This document shows, one piece after another, positions 7,179 through 15,420 of a DNA stretch of 64,000 nucleotides (position 1 is its first letter; each line of letters begins with the position of its first letter). Both the position numbers and the translations under genes were made by a program. The stretch covers positions 6,756 to 70,755 of the forward strand of contig CAZMKO010000003.1 of the NCBI GenBank assembly GCA_964566965.1, given 5' to 3'. This DNA is from Oleiagrimonas sp964566965. GTDB taxonomy: Bacteria; Pseudomonadota; Gammaproteobacteria; Xanthomonadales; Rhodanobacteraceae. A model generated the notes under the pieces. The model made no database searches. It had not been told where the DNA came from and worked only from the letters and a program-made list of their open reading frames with translations.

Positions 7179-8546
7179 CTAGTAGGCGAACTCGCGGAAC
7201 ACCGGATCCACGCTTTCGTGCCATGCGCCGTGGTACAGCTCGAGCTTGCGCTCGGCCGGCGTCTGGTTGGCTTCCACGAATTCCAGCAACGGCTCCAGGA
7301 AGATGGTTTCATCGGCGCCGTGGTCGTTGGTGCGCGCGCGCCGCTTCAGGCCGTGTCCGGCGATTCGAAGCACCTCGGTCGCCAGCTCGCGCACCGTGGC
7401 GTCGCGAAATGGCAGCTTCAGGCCCTGTAGGGGGACGCCGTCGCGCAGGGCGTGGCGCTCTTCGGTGGTGAAGTCCGCGATCAGTCGCGATGCGGCGTCC
7501 AGCGCTTCGTCGTCGTAAAGCAGGCCGACCCACAGCGCCGGCAGGGCGCACAGGCGGTTCCAGGGGCCGCCGTCGGCGCCGCGCATCTCCAGGAACTGTT
7601 TCAGGCGCACCTCGGGGAAGGTCGTGGTCATGTGATCGGACCAGTCGCGCAGCGTGGGCCGCACACCGGGCAGCTGAGGCAGCTTTCCGGCCAGGAAATC
7701 GCGGAAGCTTTCGCCCGCGCAATCGATGTAGCGACCCTCGTGGTAGGTGAAATACATCGGTACATCCAGCAGGTACTGGACCCAGCGCTCATAGCCGAAA
7801 TCGTCCTCGAACACGAAGTCCAGCATGCCGGTGCGGTCCGGGTCGGTGTCGGTCCACACGTGTGAGCGCCACGACAGGTAGCCGTTGGGCCTGCCGTCGG
7901 TGAACGGCGAGTCGGCGAACAGCGCCGTGGCCACCGGTTGCAGGGCAAGGCCGACGCGGAATTTGCGGATCATGTCCGCTTCGCTGGCGAAATCCAGGTT
8001 CACCTGCACCGTACAGGTGCGCGTCATCATGTCCAGGCCGAGGTCGCCCCGGGTGGGCATGTAACGGCGCATGGTGGCGTAGCGCTCCTTGGGCATCCAG
8101 GGCATGTCGGCGCGCCGCCACTTGGGCTGGAAGCCCATGCCGAGAAAACCCATGCCCATGCGCTCGGCGACCGAGCGCACTTCTTCCAGATGGCAGGTGA
8201 CTTCGCGGCAGGTCTCGTGAATGGTCGAGACCGGGGCGCCGGAAAGCTCCAGCTGGCCGGCCGGCTCCAGGGTGATCGAGGCGCCATCGCGCGACAACGC
8301 CACCGGCAAATCGCCCTGGCGCACGATATCCCAGCCGTGCGTGGCGGCGATGCCTTCCAGCAACGCCCGGATGCCGCGTGGCCCGTCGTAGGGCGGGGGC
8401 GTCAGGTCGTCCCAGTAGAAGCCGAATTTCTCGTGTTCGGTACCGATGCGCCATTGTTCGCGTGGTTTCTCGCCCACCGCGAGGCTGGCGACGAGATCGT
8501 CGGTACCGGTGATGGGTGTGGCCTTGGCGTGACTGGGGATGGACAC
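7179..8546 (-). CDS. gshA: Glutamate-cysteine ligase (plant/proteobacterial GCS2-type)
   Basis: First enzyme of glutathione synthesis; it joins L-glutamate and L-cysteine using ATP. The 455-residue protein has the features of the plant-like GshA class found in alphaproteobacteria and xanthomonads. These include IGTEHEKFGF near residue 35 (metal/ATP-site Glu), LEPAGQLELSGAP, CREVTCHLEEV, MGMGFQPKWRRADMPWMPK, and TRTCTVQVNLDF. The GTG at 8546 is chosen: AAAGGAAC lies upstream and VSIPSHAKATPI is a natural N-terminus, while the longer frame to 8699 reads through the promoter of the divergent gene. The start faces the asparaginase gene across 135 bases. No gshB is visible in the window. Confidence 0.93.
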   Translation of the reverse strand: MSIPSHAKATPITGTDDLVASLAVGEKPREQWRIGTEHEKFGFYWDDLTPPPYDGPRGIRALLEGIAATHGWDIVRQGDLPVALSRDGASITLEPAGQLELSGAPVSTIHETCREVTCHLEEVRSVAERMGMGFLGMGFQPKWRRADMPWMPKERYATMRRYMPTRGDLGLDMMTRTCTVQVNLDFASEADMIRKFRVGLALQPVATALFADSPFTDGRPNGYLSWRSHVWTDTDPDRTGMLDFVFEDDFGYERWVQYLLDVPMYFTYHEGRYIDCAGESFRDFLAGKLPQLPGVRPTLRDWSDHMTTTFPEVRLKQFLEMRGADGGPWNRLCALPALWVGLLYDDEALDAASRLIADFTTEERHALRDGVPLQGLKLPFRDATVRELATEVLRIAGHGLKRRARTNDHGADETIFLEPLLEFVEANQTPAERKLELYHGAWHESVDPVFREFAY

Positions 8547-8681
8547 CGTGGCGTTCCTTTTGCGGGTAATCGTTTCACTGTGGGGGCTGCCGACACAAAT
8601 TGGAAGGGCCCGTGGACACGCGCCGGGTGTCGCGTTGCCGCAGCCTGGTGGTAGGTTGGGGCTTTCCCCACGGAGTGCGCC

Positions 8682-9719
8682 ATGGCCGACCGCAGGCAAT
8701 TCATCAAGGCATCATTGTTGGGCGCCTCGGCGCTCGCCGTCGGCGATGTCGCGGCCGGCCCCGGTCCGGCGCGGGGCGGGACCGGCCATGCCGCCGCGCA
8801 CCGCGGCGCCCGCGTGGTCTCCACCTGGGACTTCGGCGTGGCCGCCAACCACGCCGCCTGGACGCAGTTGGGCAAGGGGAAGTCGGCATTGGACGCCGTG
8901 GAGGCCGGGGCGCGGGTACCCGAGGCCGACCTGCGCAACCATAGCGTCGGCAAGGGCGGCTATCCGGATCGCGACGGCAAGGTTACGCTGGACAGCAGCA
9001 TCATGGACGCCGATGGCCGTTGCGGCGCCGTGGCGGCGTTGGAGCACGTGACCCATGCCGTGTCGGTCGCGCGGCGGGTGATGGAGCGCACCCCGCACGT
9101 CCTGCTGGCCGGCGACGGCGCGCTGCAGTTCGCGCTCGAGCAGGGGTTCGAGAAGGAAAACCTGCTCACGCCACCGGCCGAGAAGGCTTGGCACGATTGG
9201 CTCCGGCAGGCCGACTACCAGCCGCGCATCAACAGCGAGGTGCGTGACTACGGCGCCGGTATGCCGGGTGGTGCCGACAACCACGACACCATCGGTATCC
9301 TGGCCCTGGATGAACACGGCCACCTGGCCGGTGCCTGCACCACCAGCGGCATGGCCTGGAAGCTGCACGGCCGGGTCGGCGACAGCCCCATCATCGGCGC
9401 CGGCCTGTACGTGGACGGCGAGGTCGGTGGTGCCACCTCCACCGGCGTCGGCGAGGAGGTGATCCGCAACGCCGGCAGTTTCCTCGTGGTGGAACTGATG
9501 CGTCAGGGCCGCTCGCCGGGCGAGGCGTGCCGCGAGGCGGTGATGCGTATCGTCAAGAAACGGCCGCGCAAGGCGAAAGACCTGCAGGTGGCGTTCCTGG
9601 CCATGAACCGGGATGGCGAGGTCGGCGCGTTCGCGATCCAGCACGGGTTTTCCTATGCCGTATGCGATGCACGCGACCAGAGCGCGCTGGTCGCGGCCAA
9701 GAGCGTGTACGGCACATGA
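8682..9719 (+). CDS. Tat-exported N(4)-(beta-N-acetylglucosaminyl)-L-asparaginase (Ntn hydrolase)
   Basis: Glycosylasparaginase-type N-terminal-nucleophile hydrolase, which cleaves the GlcNAc-Asn bond or related isoaspartyl/asparagine substrates. The 345-residue precursor starts with DRRQFIKASLLGASALAV, a twin-arginine signal, so it is exported folded to the periplasm. The autoprocessing site is seen at NHDTIGILALD: cleavage before Thr203 would free the nucleophile and split alpha and beta chains. The downstream GRVGDSPIIGAGLYVDGEVGGATSTGVGE segment is the substrate-site signature. The last bases overlap cutC as ATGA. Bacterial members close to Flavobacterium PNGase-pathway enzymes act on glycoasparagines; the actual substrate here is not known. 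Confidence 0.9.
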   Translation: MADRRQFIKASLLGASALAVGDVAAGPGPARGGTGHAAAHRGARVVSTWDFGVAANHAAWTQLGKGKSALDAVEAGARVPEADLRNHSVGKGGYPDRDGKVTLDSSIMDADGRCGAVAALEHVTHAVSVARRVMERTPHVLLAGDGALQFALEQGFEKENLLTPPAEKAWHDWLRQADYQPRINSEVRDYGAGMPGGADNHDTIGILALDEHGHLAGACTTSGMAWKLHGRVGDSPIIGAGLYVDGEVGGATSTGVGEEVIRNAGSFLVVELMRQGRSPGEACREAVMRIVKKRPRKAKDLQVAFLAMNRDGEVGAFAIQHGFSYAVCDARDQSALVAAKSVYGT

Positions 9720-10462
9720 GCATGCCGATCCTGGAGGTGGCAGCCAACTCGGTCGCGTCGGCCTGTGCCGCGCAGGCCGGCGGCGCGGAGCGGGTGGAAC
9801 TGTGCGTGGCCCTGGAACTGGGCGGCCTCACGCCGTCCCATGGCACGATCGCCCTGGTTCGCGAGCGGCTGGATATCGCCGTCTACGTGCTGATTCGTCC
9901 GCGTGGTGGCGATTTCGTCTATCACGACGCGGAAATCGACACCATGTGCCGCGACATCAAAGCCTGCGCCGCCCTGGGGTGCGACGGCGTGGTGATCGGT
10001 GCGCTGGACCGGCACGCTGCCGTGGACCTGGCCGCGTGTCGTGCCTTGGTCGACGCCGCCGGTGCCATGGGAGTGACCTTTCACCGCGCTTTCGATCTGA
10101 CGGTGGACCCGGCCGCCGCCTTGGAGGCCGTGGTGGCGTTGGGGTGCGAGCGCATCCTCAGCTCGGGCGGGCAGCCCGATGCCATGCAGGGCGCCGAGCA
10201 GCTGCGTCGCCTCGTGATCCAGGCTGGCTCGCGCCTGGCCGTGATGCCCGGCGCCGGCGTTCGCGCCGGGAACATCGCTGCTCTGGCGCGCCGTACCGGT
10301 GCCCGCGAGTTTCATGCCTCGGCCAAACGCACGCACCCCACCCGATCGACGGTGTCGACGACGTTTGCCGACATGGCCGCCGGCGAAACCCGCACCGATC
10401 GCGAGGAGGTGCATGCCATGGTCGAGGCATTGCGCGGGACGGAGGGCAACCCGGGCAAGTAG
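9716..10462 (+). CDS. cutC: CutC family TIM-barrel protein
   Basis: 248-residue CutC homologue with the family motifs ILEVAANSVASACAAQAGGAERVELC at the N-terminus, GGLTPSHG, LIRPRGGDFVYH, GVTFHRAFDL and RILSSGGQ. CutC was first linked to copper handling in E. coli, though that role has been questioned; the fold is a TIM barrel with a conserved pocket. No N-terminal export signal is present. Translation starts at ATG 9716, inside the asparaginase stop (ATGA), or at ATG 9722, so the two are translated together. CutC proteins often sit beside carbohydrate or glycoprotein-degrading genes, consistent with the upstream glycosylasparaginase. Confidence 0.9.
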   Translation: MSMPILEVAANSVASACAAQAGGAERVELCVALELGGLTPSHGTIALVRERLDIAVYVLIRPRGGDFVYHDAEIDTMCRDIKACAALGCDGVVIGALDRHAAVDLAACRALVDAAGAMGVTFHRAFDLTVDPAAALEAVVALGCERILSSGGQPDAMQGAEQLRRLVIQAGSRLAVMPGAGVRAGNIAALARRTGAREFHASAKRTHPTRSTVSTTFADMAAGETRTDREEVHAMVEALRGTEGNPGK

Positions 10463-10778
10463 TGGCGGATAGCGCTCCGCATCCTGCCATCGCCGCCATG
10501 GGGCGCTTCCACGGGGGGCATGGATGTCATGAAACCCTTGTGGGGAACCTCGAAAAACCGGACTTTTTTTACGGGAGCAGCTTCAGCCGCAATGGCAAGA
10601 TACCCGCAAGCATTGATCGCGGCTGAAGCCGCTCCCACAGGTTGATGTCCCGTATCCGGTTTTTCGAAGTGCCCTACAGTGGCCTTGATGAAAATGCAGG
10701 TTCATCGAGGTGCCTTGTGGGAGCGGCCCCCGGCCGCGATGCTTTCCCGAGTCCCGAGTCCCGAGTCCCGAATCCCAC
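10463..10778. repeat. Intergenic region with a composite inverted repeat (copy 1) and CCCGAGT heptads
   Basis: No gene is supported here. Outer arms GGGAACCTCGAAAAACCGGA (10543-10562) and TCCGGTTTTTCGAAGTGCCC (10655-10674) are inverted copies. Inside them lies a second inverted pair, GGGAGCAGCTTCAGCCGC (10573-10590) and GCGGCTGAAGCCGCTCCCAC (10619-10638). The stretch 10652-10722 recurs inverted at 34662-34725. A half-element GTGGGAGCGGCCCCCGGCCG lies near 10717. Heptads of CCCGAGT (three plus a CCCGAAT variant, 10746-10773) touch the 3' end of the LOG gene. The structure resembles REP/BIME elements, which are often mobilised by RAYT transposases; none is encoded in this window. Confidence 0.85.
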
Positions 10779-11360
10779 CTACTCCCGCACCACCGCGAAC
10801 TCCCGCGCATCCTCGCTCCACACCGGGGCGTCCACAATCGCCGGCAGCACATCGTCCGGTGTGGCGACCCGTTGCCACATGGCGGCATGTTCCGGGTTCA
10901 TGAAATGCTCGGCGATGACCTGCTGCATGAAGGCATCCAGCGGTTCGTAGAAGTGCCGGGTATCCAGCAGGACGATGGGATTGAGGTACAGGCCCAGGCG
11001 TTTCAGCGTGATGGCCTCGAACAGCTCCTCCAGCGTGCCGCAGCCGCCGGGCAGGGCGATGACGGCATCCGATCCGGTCAGAAGCTTGTGCTTGCGCTCG
11101 CGCATGTCGCCGACCAGCTCCAGCTGGGTCAGGCCGGGATGGCCCCATTCCAGGTCGGCCATGAAGCGCGGCAGGATGCCGATGACTTCGCCGCCTTTGG
11201 ACAAGGCGCCGTCGGCCACCGCGCCCATGGATCCGGCCGAGCCGCCGCCGTAGACCAGGGTATGGCCGCCGTCGGCAAGCAGCTCGCCTACACGGTACGC
11301 CGCCTCGCGGTAGACAGGATCGGACTGGTTGCTGGAGGCGCAGTAGACACAGATGCGCAT
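10779..11360 (-). CDS. LOG family (TIGR00730) nucleotide phosphoribohydrolase
   Basis: 193-residue Rossmann-like protein of the lonely-guy family. Members release a base from nucleoside 5'-monophosphates (cytokinin riboside monophosphate in plants, AMP and similar in bacteria). The signature PGGCGTLEE lies near residue 105 and the N-terminal YCASSNQSDPVYREAA, GGGSAGSMGAVADGAL and MRERKHKLL motifs are all present. Its closest relatives are annotated as TIGR00730 proteins; many were formerly misnamed lysine decarboxylases. It is monocistronic, with its stop directly abutting the heptad repeats at 10746-10773. Full length, with no sign of decay. Confidence 0.92.
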   Translation of the reverse strand: MRICVYCASSNQSDPVYREAAYRVGELLADGGHTLVYGGGSAGSMGAVADGALSKGGEVIGILPRFMADLEWGHPGLTQLELVGDMRERKHKLLTGSDAVIALPGGCGTLEELFEAITLKRLGLYLNPIVLLDTRHFYEPLDAFMQQVIAEHFMNPEHAAMWQRVATPDDVLPAIVDAPVWSEDAREFAVVRE

Positions 11361-11468
11361 GAGGTGCTCCCTCAGACTGATGGGTGATCGTGAATCCGCC
11401 CATTATCGCGCAGCGCCGCGCGATCGGCACCCCGGTGCCGATCGTCGCCATGGTTCGAAAGAGGTCGC

Positions 11469-11514
11469 AAAAAAAGACATGCCCCGGCCGCGACCGCTGC
11501 GACAGCGGCCGGGG
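11469..11514 (-). terminator. Intrinsic terminator for the 553-residue LysM gene
   Basis: Perfect 10-bp stem CCCCGGCCGC (11482-11491) with GCGGCCGGGG (11505-11514). On the minus strand it is followed, after CATGTC, by a run of seven T (the A-run at 11469-11475). It lies 14 bases past the LysM gene stop codon. Confidence 0.8.
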
Positions 11515-11527
11515 ATGCCTGGAGAAA

Positions 11528-13189
11528 TCAGCCGGTCACGCTGACCTTGCCCGGCAGGGCCACCATGTTGCGATCCCCGATGTTGCCGTCGCCGGCCTGG
11601 GAAATGTGGAACAGACGCTCGGCGGTGCCGTAGTCGTTGCCGCCAAGATTGCGCGCCAAGGCCACGGCAAAGTCCTGGGTGCTGATCGGCTTGCCGTCGT
11701 AGTCCTGGGCCAGGGCCTTGAGCTTGAAATCGGTGCCCTGGGAAGCGTCGATGGCCTTTTGCACATACGATTCCAGCTGCCCCATCTCCTCCTGGGTGTA
11801 GGTGATGGTCACCGTCTGCCCCGGCTTCACCGGTCCGTCCTTGGCGTTCTCGACGCTGCCGGTCTGGGCGGCGTTGATGAGTTGCGAGGTGTTGTCGTCG
11901 GCCTTGATGGTGTAGCTGTAGGTACGCGCATCGGCAATCTCGTTGCCGTCGGCGTCGAACTTCTGGCTCATCGTCATCGGCACGTTGTCGCCGTATTGCA
12001 AGTCGACGGTGCGCGTCATGCTGCCATCCGGCTCGGTGACCACCACCGAGCTGCCGGTGTTCTTGGCGCCGTTGACACCGATGCTGACCGGGCCGAGCTT
12101 GGCGTCGAACTTGGTCTGTGAGGAGTAGTCCAGTTTCTCGATGGTCTTGACGTTGGCGATGCCGTCGCCGTTGTCCTCGGGCAGGTTGCCGCCGGCCAGG
12201 AAATCGTTGTACGCGGCGCGGCCGGCTTCGGTGGACAGGTCGAATTCGGCCGATTGCAAGGTGGCGTTGCCGAGGTGGTCGGCACGGCCGAGCATGGCAC
12301 TGGCCACGCCGAAGTCCACGCCGACGCCGTTGTAGGCATCGATGGCCTCGGTGGGGCCGGCGGTGACGCGGACCGTGTGGTCATCGGTCTTTTCCACGGC
12401 CACGCTGGTGCCGGAGGCCTCGGTGTGGGTGTATTTGTTGGCCAGGTTCTTGAAGGTGGCCTGGAATTCATTGGTGCTGTAGTGCGACCCGTCGATCTTC
12501 ACGCTGGTGCCGGTGGGCATCGAATCGGGATCGAACGGATTGACGGAGGCAAGGTCGGTACCGTTGGCGGTCGCCTCCGGCATGGCCACTTCCCAGGACG
12601 ACTTGATGCCTTCGGTATGGCCGACTTCGAGGCCGGCCTGCTTGCTGTGCACGCCGGCCTTCAGCGATACCGACACGTCACCGGATACGGTATAGGTGGT
12701 GGTGCCATTCTCGGTTTTCTTGCCGGCCGTGGTGCTGGCGTTGGCATCGACGCCGAAGCTGACGCCGCGGCCCTTGGCGTTGGTCACGTCCTTGCTGAAG
12801 CCGGTGCCGGTGGACAGCGATACCGTGCCTGCGTCCGGGTCTACGCCGACCTTGGTCGACTGGTGCGTTTCGGAGGTGGTCTTGGTGCCGTTGGTGTCGG
12901 TTTGGCTGGTTTCGTTCTTTTCCGTTGCCGTGGCGCCGGCATTGACCGGCGTGGCGTTGTTGCCACCGCCACCGTTGCCGGCCTCGGGGATGGCCAGCCG
13001 CATGCCCGCCTGCAGCAACACCGGTGGATGGATCTGCGGGTTGGCGTCGTACAACGCCTGGGCGGAGACGCCGTAATCCTTGGCCACGCTTTGCAGCGTT
13101 TCGCCGGGAGCCATGACGTGTTCGTTGGCCGCCGGCGGCGACTGCCACTGCTGAAACGGGTTGCCGGATGAAATGCCGGGAATGCTCAT
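11528..13189 (-). CDS. LysM-containing protein of unknown function, possible secreted or virulence-related protein
   Basis: 553 residues. After a short Ser/Pro-rich leader (MSIPGISSGNPFQQWQSPP) comes one LysM module, about 24-70 (VMAPGETLQSVAKDYGVS...LLQAGMRLAIP). A low-complexity Asn/Thr/Gly linker (71-110) follows, and then roughly 440 residues that match nothing I recognise. The large domain is acidic, rich in Thr, Asp and Asn, with alternating short strands (for example VSFGVDANASTTAG, VSIGVNGAKNTGSS) typical of beta-rich secreted proteins. It has no signal peptide and no membrane segment. ATG 13189 is preferred; the longer frame runs through repeat DNA. It stands alone, with its own terminator downstream. 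Confidence 0.7.
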   Translation of the reverse strand: MSIPGISSGNPFQQWQSPPAANEHVMAPGETLQSVAKDYGVSAQALYDANPQIHPPVLLQAGMRLAIPEAGNGGGGNNATPVNAGATATEKNETSQTDTNGTKTTSETHQSTKVGVDPDAGTVSLSTGTGFSKDVTNAKGRGVSFGVDANASTTAGKKTENGTTTYTVSGDVSVSLKAGVHSKQAGLEVGHTEGIKSSWEVAMPEATANGTDLASVNPFDPDSMPTGTSVKIDGSHYSTNEFQATFKNLANKYTHTEASGTSVAVEKTDDHTVRVTAGPTEAIDAYNGVGVDFGVASAMLGRADHLGNATLQSAEFDLSTEAGRAAYNDFLAGGNLPEDNGDGIANVKTIEKLDYSSQTKFDAKLGPVSIGVNGAKNTGSSVVVTEPDGSMTRTVDLQYGDNVPMTMSQKFDADGNEIADARTYSYTIKADDNTSQLINAAQTGSVENAKDGPVKPGQTVTITYTQEEMGQLESYVQKAIDASQGTDFKLKALAQDYDGKPISTQDFAVALARNLGGNDYGTAERLFHISQAGDGNIGDRNMVALPGKVSVTG

Positions 13190-13325
13190 GTGCCGCACCT
13201 TGCATGTCGGGGATACAGGCAGGGTAAGCGTTTGTGCGTCGCCGTGGTATCTGGGGAAAACCCGTAGTGGAAGCGGCGCGACCGGTCCATTGTTCCGGGT
13301 GCCAAAACCCGTGGCGGGCCCCAGG

Positions 13326-13409
13326 CCACCGCGGCCATGGGCCGCTCCCGCAAAAGGTTTCAGGAAATTCCGGACAAACCCTTGCAGGAGCGGCCCATGG
13401 CCGTGATGC
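13326..13409. repeat. Intergenic hairpin repeat, NATGGGCCGCTCC type (copy at 13.3 kb)
   Basis: CCACCGCGGCCATGGGCCGCTCCCG at the left and GCAGGAGCGGCCCATGGCCGTGATGC at the right form an inverted pair around the sequence 13351-13383. The same arrangement occurs at 22281-22362 and 46363-46443. It lies directly downstream of the rho stop codon, between rho and the LysM gene promoter, and may act as a transcript-end or mRNA-stability hairpin. Confidence 0.8.
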
Positions 13410-13417
13410 ATCTTGTT

Positions 13418-15178
13418 TTACCGCTTCATGGAGTTGAAGAACTCGTCATTGGTCTTGGTGTTCTTCATCTTGTCGAGCATGAATTCGATGGCCGCGATTT
13501 CGTCCATCGGGTGCAACAGCTTGCGCAGGATCCAGACCTTCTGCAGCAGGTCCGGCGGAATCAGCAGATCCTCGCGACGGGTGCCGGAGCGGTTGATGTC
13601 GATGGCCGGGTACACGCGCTTCTCGGAGATGCGGCGGTTCAGGTGCACTTCCATGTTGCCGGTGCCCTTGAATTCCTCGTAGATCACCTCGTCCATCTTG
13701 GAACCGGTGTCGATCAGGGCGGTGGCGACGATGGTCAGGCTGCCGCCTTCCTCGACGTTGCGCGCGGCGCCGAAGAAGCGCTTCGGGCGCTGCAGGGCGT
13801 TGGCGTCGACGCCGCCGGTGAGCACCTTGCCGGATGTCGGCACCACGGTGTTGTAGGCGCGGGCCAGGCGGGTGATCGAGTCCAGAAGGATGACCACGTC
13901 CTTCTTGTGCTCGACCAGGCGCTTGGCGCGCTCGATGACCATCTCGGCCACCTGCACGTGGCGTGCGGCGGGCTCGTCGAAGGTCGAGGAGATGACCTCG
14001 GCGCGCACGGTGCGCTGCATTTCGGTCACTTCCTCGGGGCGCTCGTCGATGAGCAGGATGATGACGTGCGCGTCGGGGTGGTTGTGGGTGATGGCCTGGG
14101 CCACGTTCTGCATCATCATCGTCTTGCCGGCCTTGGGCTGGGAGACGATGAGGCCGCGCTGGCCCTTGCCGATGGGCGAGACCAGGTCGAGGATGCGCCC
14201 GGTGATGTCCTCGGTGGAGCCGTTGCCGCGTTCCAGGTGGTACGGGGTGCGCGGGAACAGCGGCGTGAGGTTCTCGAACAGCATCTTGTTCTTGGATGCT
14301 TCGATCGGATCGCCGTTGATGTCGTCCACGCGCAGCAGCGCGAAGTAGCGCTCGCCTTCCTTGGGATGGCGCACGCGGCCGGTGATGTAGTCGCCGGTGC
14401 GCAGGTTGAAGCGGCGGATCTGGCTGGGGCTGATGTAGATGTCGTCGGGGCCGGCCAGGTAGCTTTCGTCGGCCGAACGCAGGAAACCGAAGCCGTCCTG
14501 CAGGATTTCCAGCACGCCCTCGGCCCAGATGCCGCCGCCGGCCCGGGCGTGGGCCTTGAGGATGTTGAAGATGACATCCTGGCGACGCTGGCGCGCGACG
14601 CCTTCCTTGACCCCCAGTGATTCGGCGAACGCCAGCAGGTCGACCGGGTTTTTGCGCTTCAACTCGGTCAGGTTGATGACGTTGTTGTCGTCGCCGATGT
14701 CGGCGTTCTCGTCATCCACCGGCAGGCCGCGCGGATTGTTGCGGCCGCCACCGCGCTGGTTGTTACGCTCGTTGCGACGACGCCCACGACGGCGCTCGTT
14801 GCGGTTGTTGCCGCCGTTCCCGCTGTTGCCGCCCTTGTCGGACCTGTTGTTGTCGCCCTTGCCGGCATTGCCGCCTTTGTCGGACCCGCCCTTGTCGGGC
14901 TTGTCCGCGTGCGCGTCGTTGCCGCCTTTGTCGGCATGCCCGGCATGGTCGTTCTTGGCGGTATCGCCCGCGGCGTCACCGCCGTCGGCGGCCTTGGCGT
15001 TCTTGCGGCGGCGCGGCTTGGGAGCTTCGCCACTGTTGCCGGGGTCGGGCGCGCCGGCGGATTCGTCGGGCTTGGCCGCGGCACGCCGCCGTGGCTTGGG
15101 CTTGGCGGCATCGGTGGGCAAGGGGGCGTCGGCCGGGGCCGGAGCCGCGGCGGGAGTTTTGTTTTCGGTGTCAGACAC
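13418..15178 (-). CDS. rho: Transcription termination factor Rho with a long disordered N-terminal extension
   Basis: RNA-dependent hexameric ATPase/helicase that ends transcription. The conserved core (about residue 168 on, from NLTELKRKNPVDLLAFAESLG) holds the RNA-binding cold-shock-like domain (DGFGFLRSADESYLAGPDDIYIS) and the ATPase with P-loop QPKAGKT, ILLIDERPEEV, and the R-loop region (TIVATALIDTGSKMDEV). In front lie about 165 residues of low complexity with several DKGGN/DKGGS units and Arg/Asn-rich blocks (NERRRGRRRNERNNQRGGG), giving 586 residues against 419 in E. coli. GTG 15178 is preferred, since an MSDTE-like start is usual in xanthomonads; GTG 15193 is an alternative. Downstream of trxA on the same strand. 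Confidence 0.97.
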   Translation of the reverse strand: MSDTENKTPAAAPAPADAPLPTDAAKPKPRRRAAAKPDESAGAPDPGNSGEAPKPRRRKNAKAADGGDAAGDTAKNDHAGHADKGGNDAHADKPDKGGSDKGGNAGKGDNNRSDKGGNSGNGGNNRNERRRGRRRNERNNQRGGGRNNPRGLPVDDENADIGDDNNVINLTELKRKNPVDLLAFAESLGVKEGVARQRRQDVIFNILKAHARAGGGIWAEGVLEILQDGFGFLRSADESYLAGPDDIYISPSQIRRFNLRTGDYITGRVRHPKEGERYFALLRVDDINGDPIEASKNKMLFENLTPLFPRTPYHLERGNGSTEDITGRILDLVSPIGKGQRGLIVSQPKAGKTMMMQNVAQAITHNHPDAHVIILLIDERPEEVTEMQRTVRAEVISSTFDEPAARHVQVAEMVIERAKRLVEHKKDVVILLDSITRLARAYNTVVPTSGKVLTGGVDANALQRPKRFFGAARNVEEGGSLTIVATALIDTGSKMDEVIYEEFKGTGNMEVHLNRRISEKRVYPAIDINRSGTRREDLLIPPDLLQKVWILRKLLHPMDEIAAIEFMLDKMKNTKTNDEFFNSMKR

Positions 15179-15387
15179 GAACGGGGACCTCACGGGGCGC
15201 CGTTGAAGGAAAGAAGGGGTGCGGAATTTTCCGGATTGGAAAACGCGCGAGCACGGAAGGGCTCGGCGGACAGCCGCAATCTAGCATTGGCGGCCGGGCG
15301 GCGTAAAGCCTTTGTCACGACCATGGTAACAGGTCCGGGCCGGGTACGGCACGACGGCAACCGCGGCGGCCCGGGGAGCATGGTCAT

Positions 15388-15414
15388 GCCGGCGCCACAC
15401 GGCGTGGCGCCGGC
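15388..15414 (-). other. Stem-loop between trxA and rho
   Basis: Perfect 11-bp inverted repeat, GCCGGCGCCAC (15388-15398) with GTGGCGCCGGC (15404-15414), loop of five. It starts seven bases past the trxA stop. No T-run follows, so it is more likely an RNA-processing or stabilising hairpin, or an attenuating element, than a full intrinsic terminator. Confidence 0.6.
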
Positions 15415-15420
15415 GGACGC

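Noticed and set aside
10463..10778. CRISPR array from the repeats near the LOG gene
   Set aside because: The units are inverted nested arms and short heptads, not evenly spaced direct repeats with unique spacers.
13337..14620. 427-codon plus-strand frame opposite rho
   Set aside because: It is a mirror of the rho coding frame with Gly/His/Val-rich composition and no start signal; rho is certain on the other strand.
14690..14950. Possible CRISPR-like or tandem repeat array inside rho
   Set aside because: The repeated TTGTCGG/GCCGCC bases are in frame and encode DKGGN units of the Rho extension; spacing is irregular and there are no cas genes.
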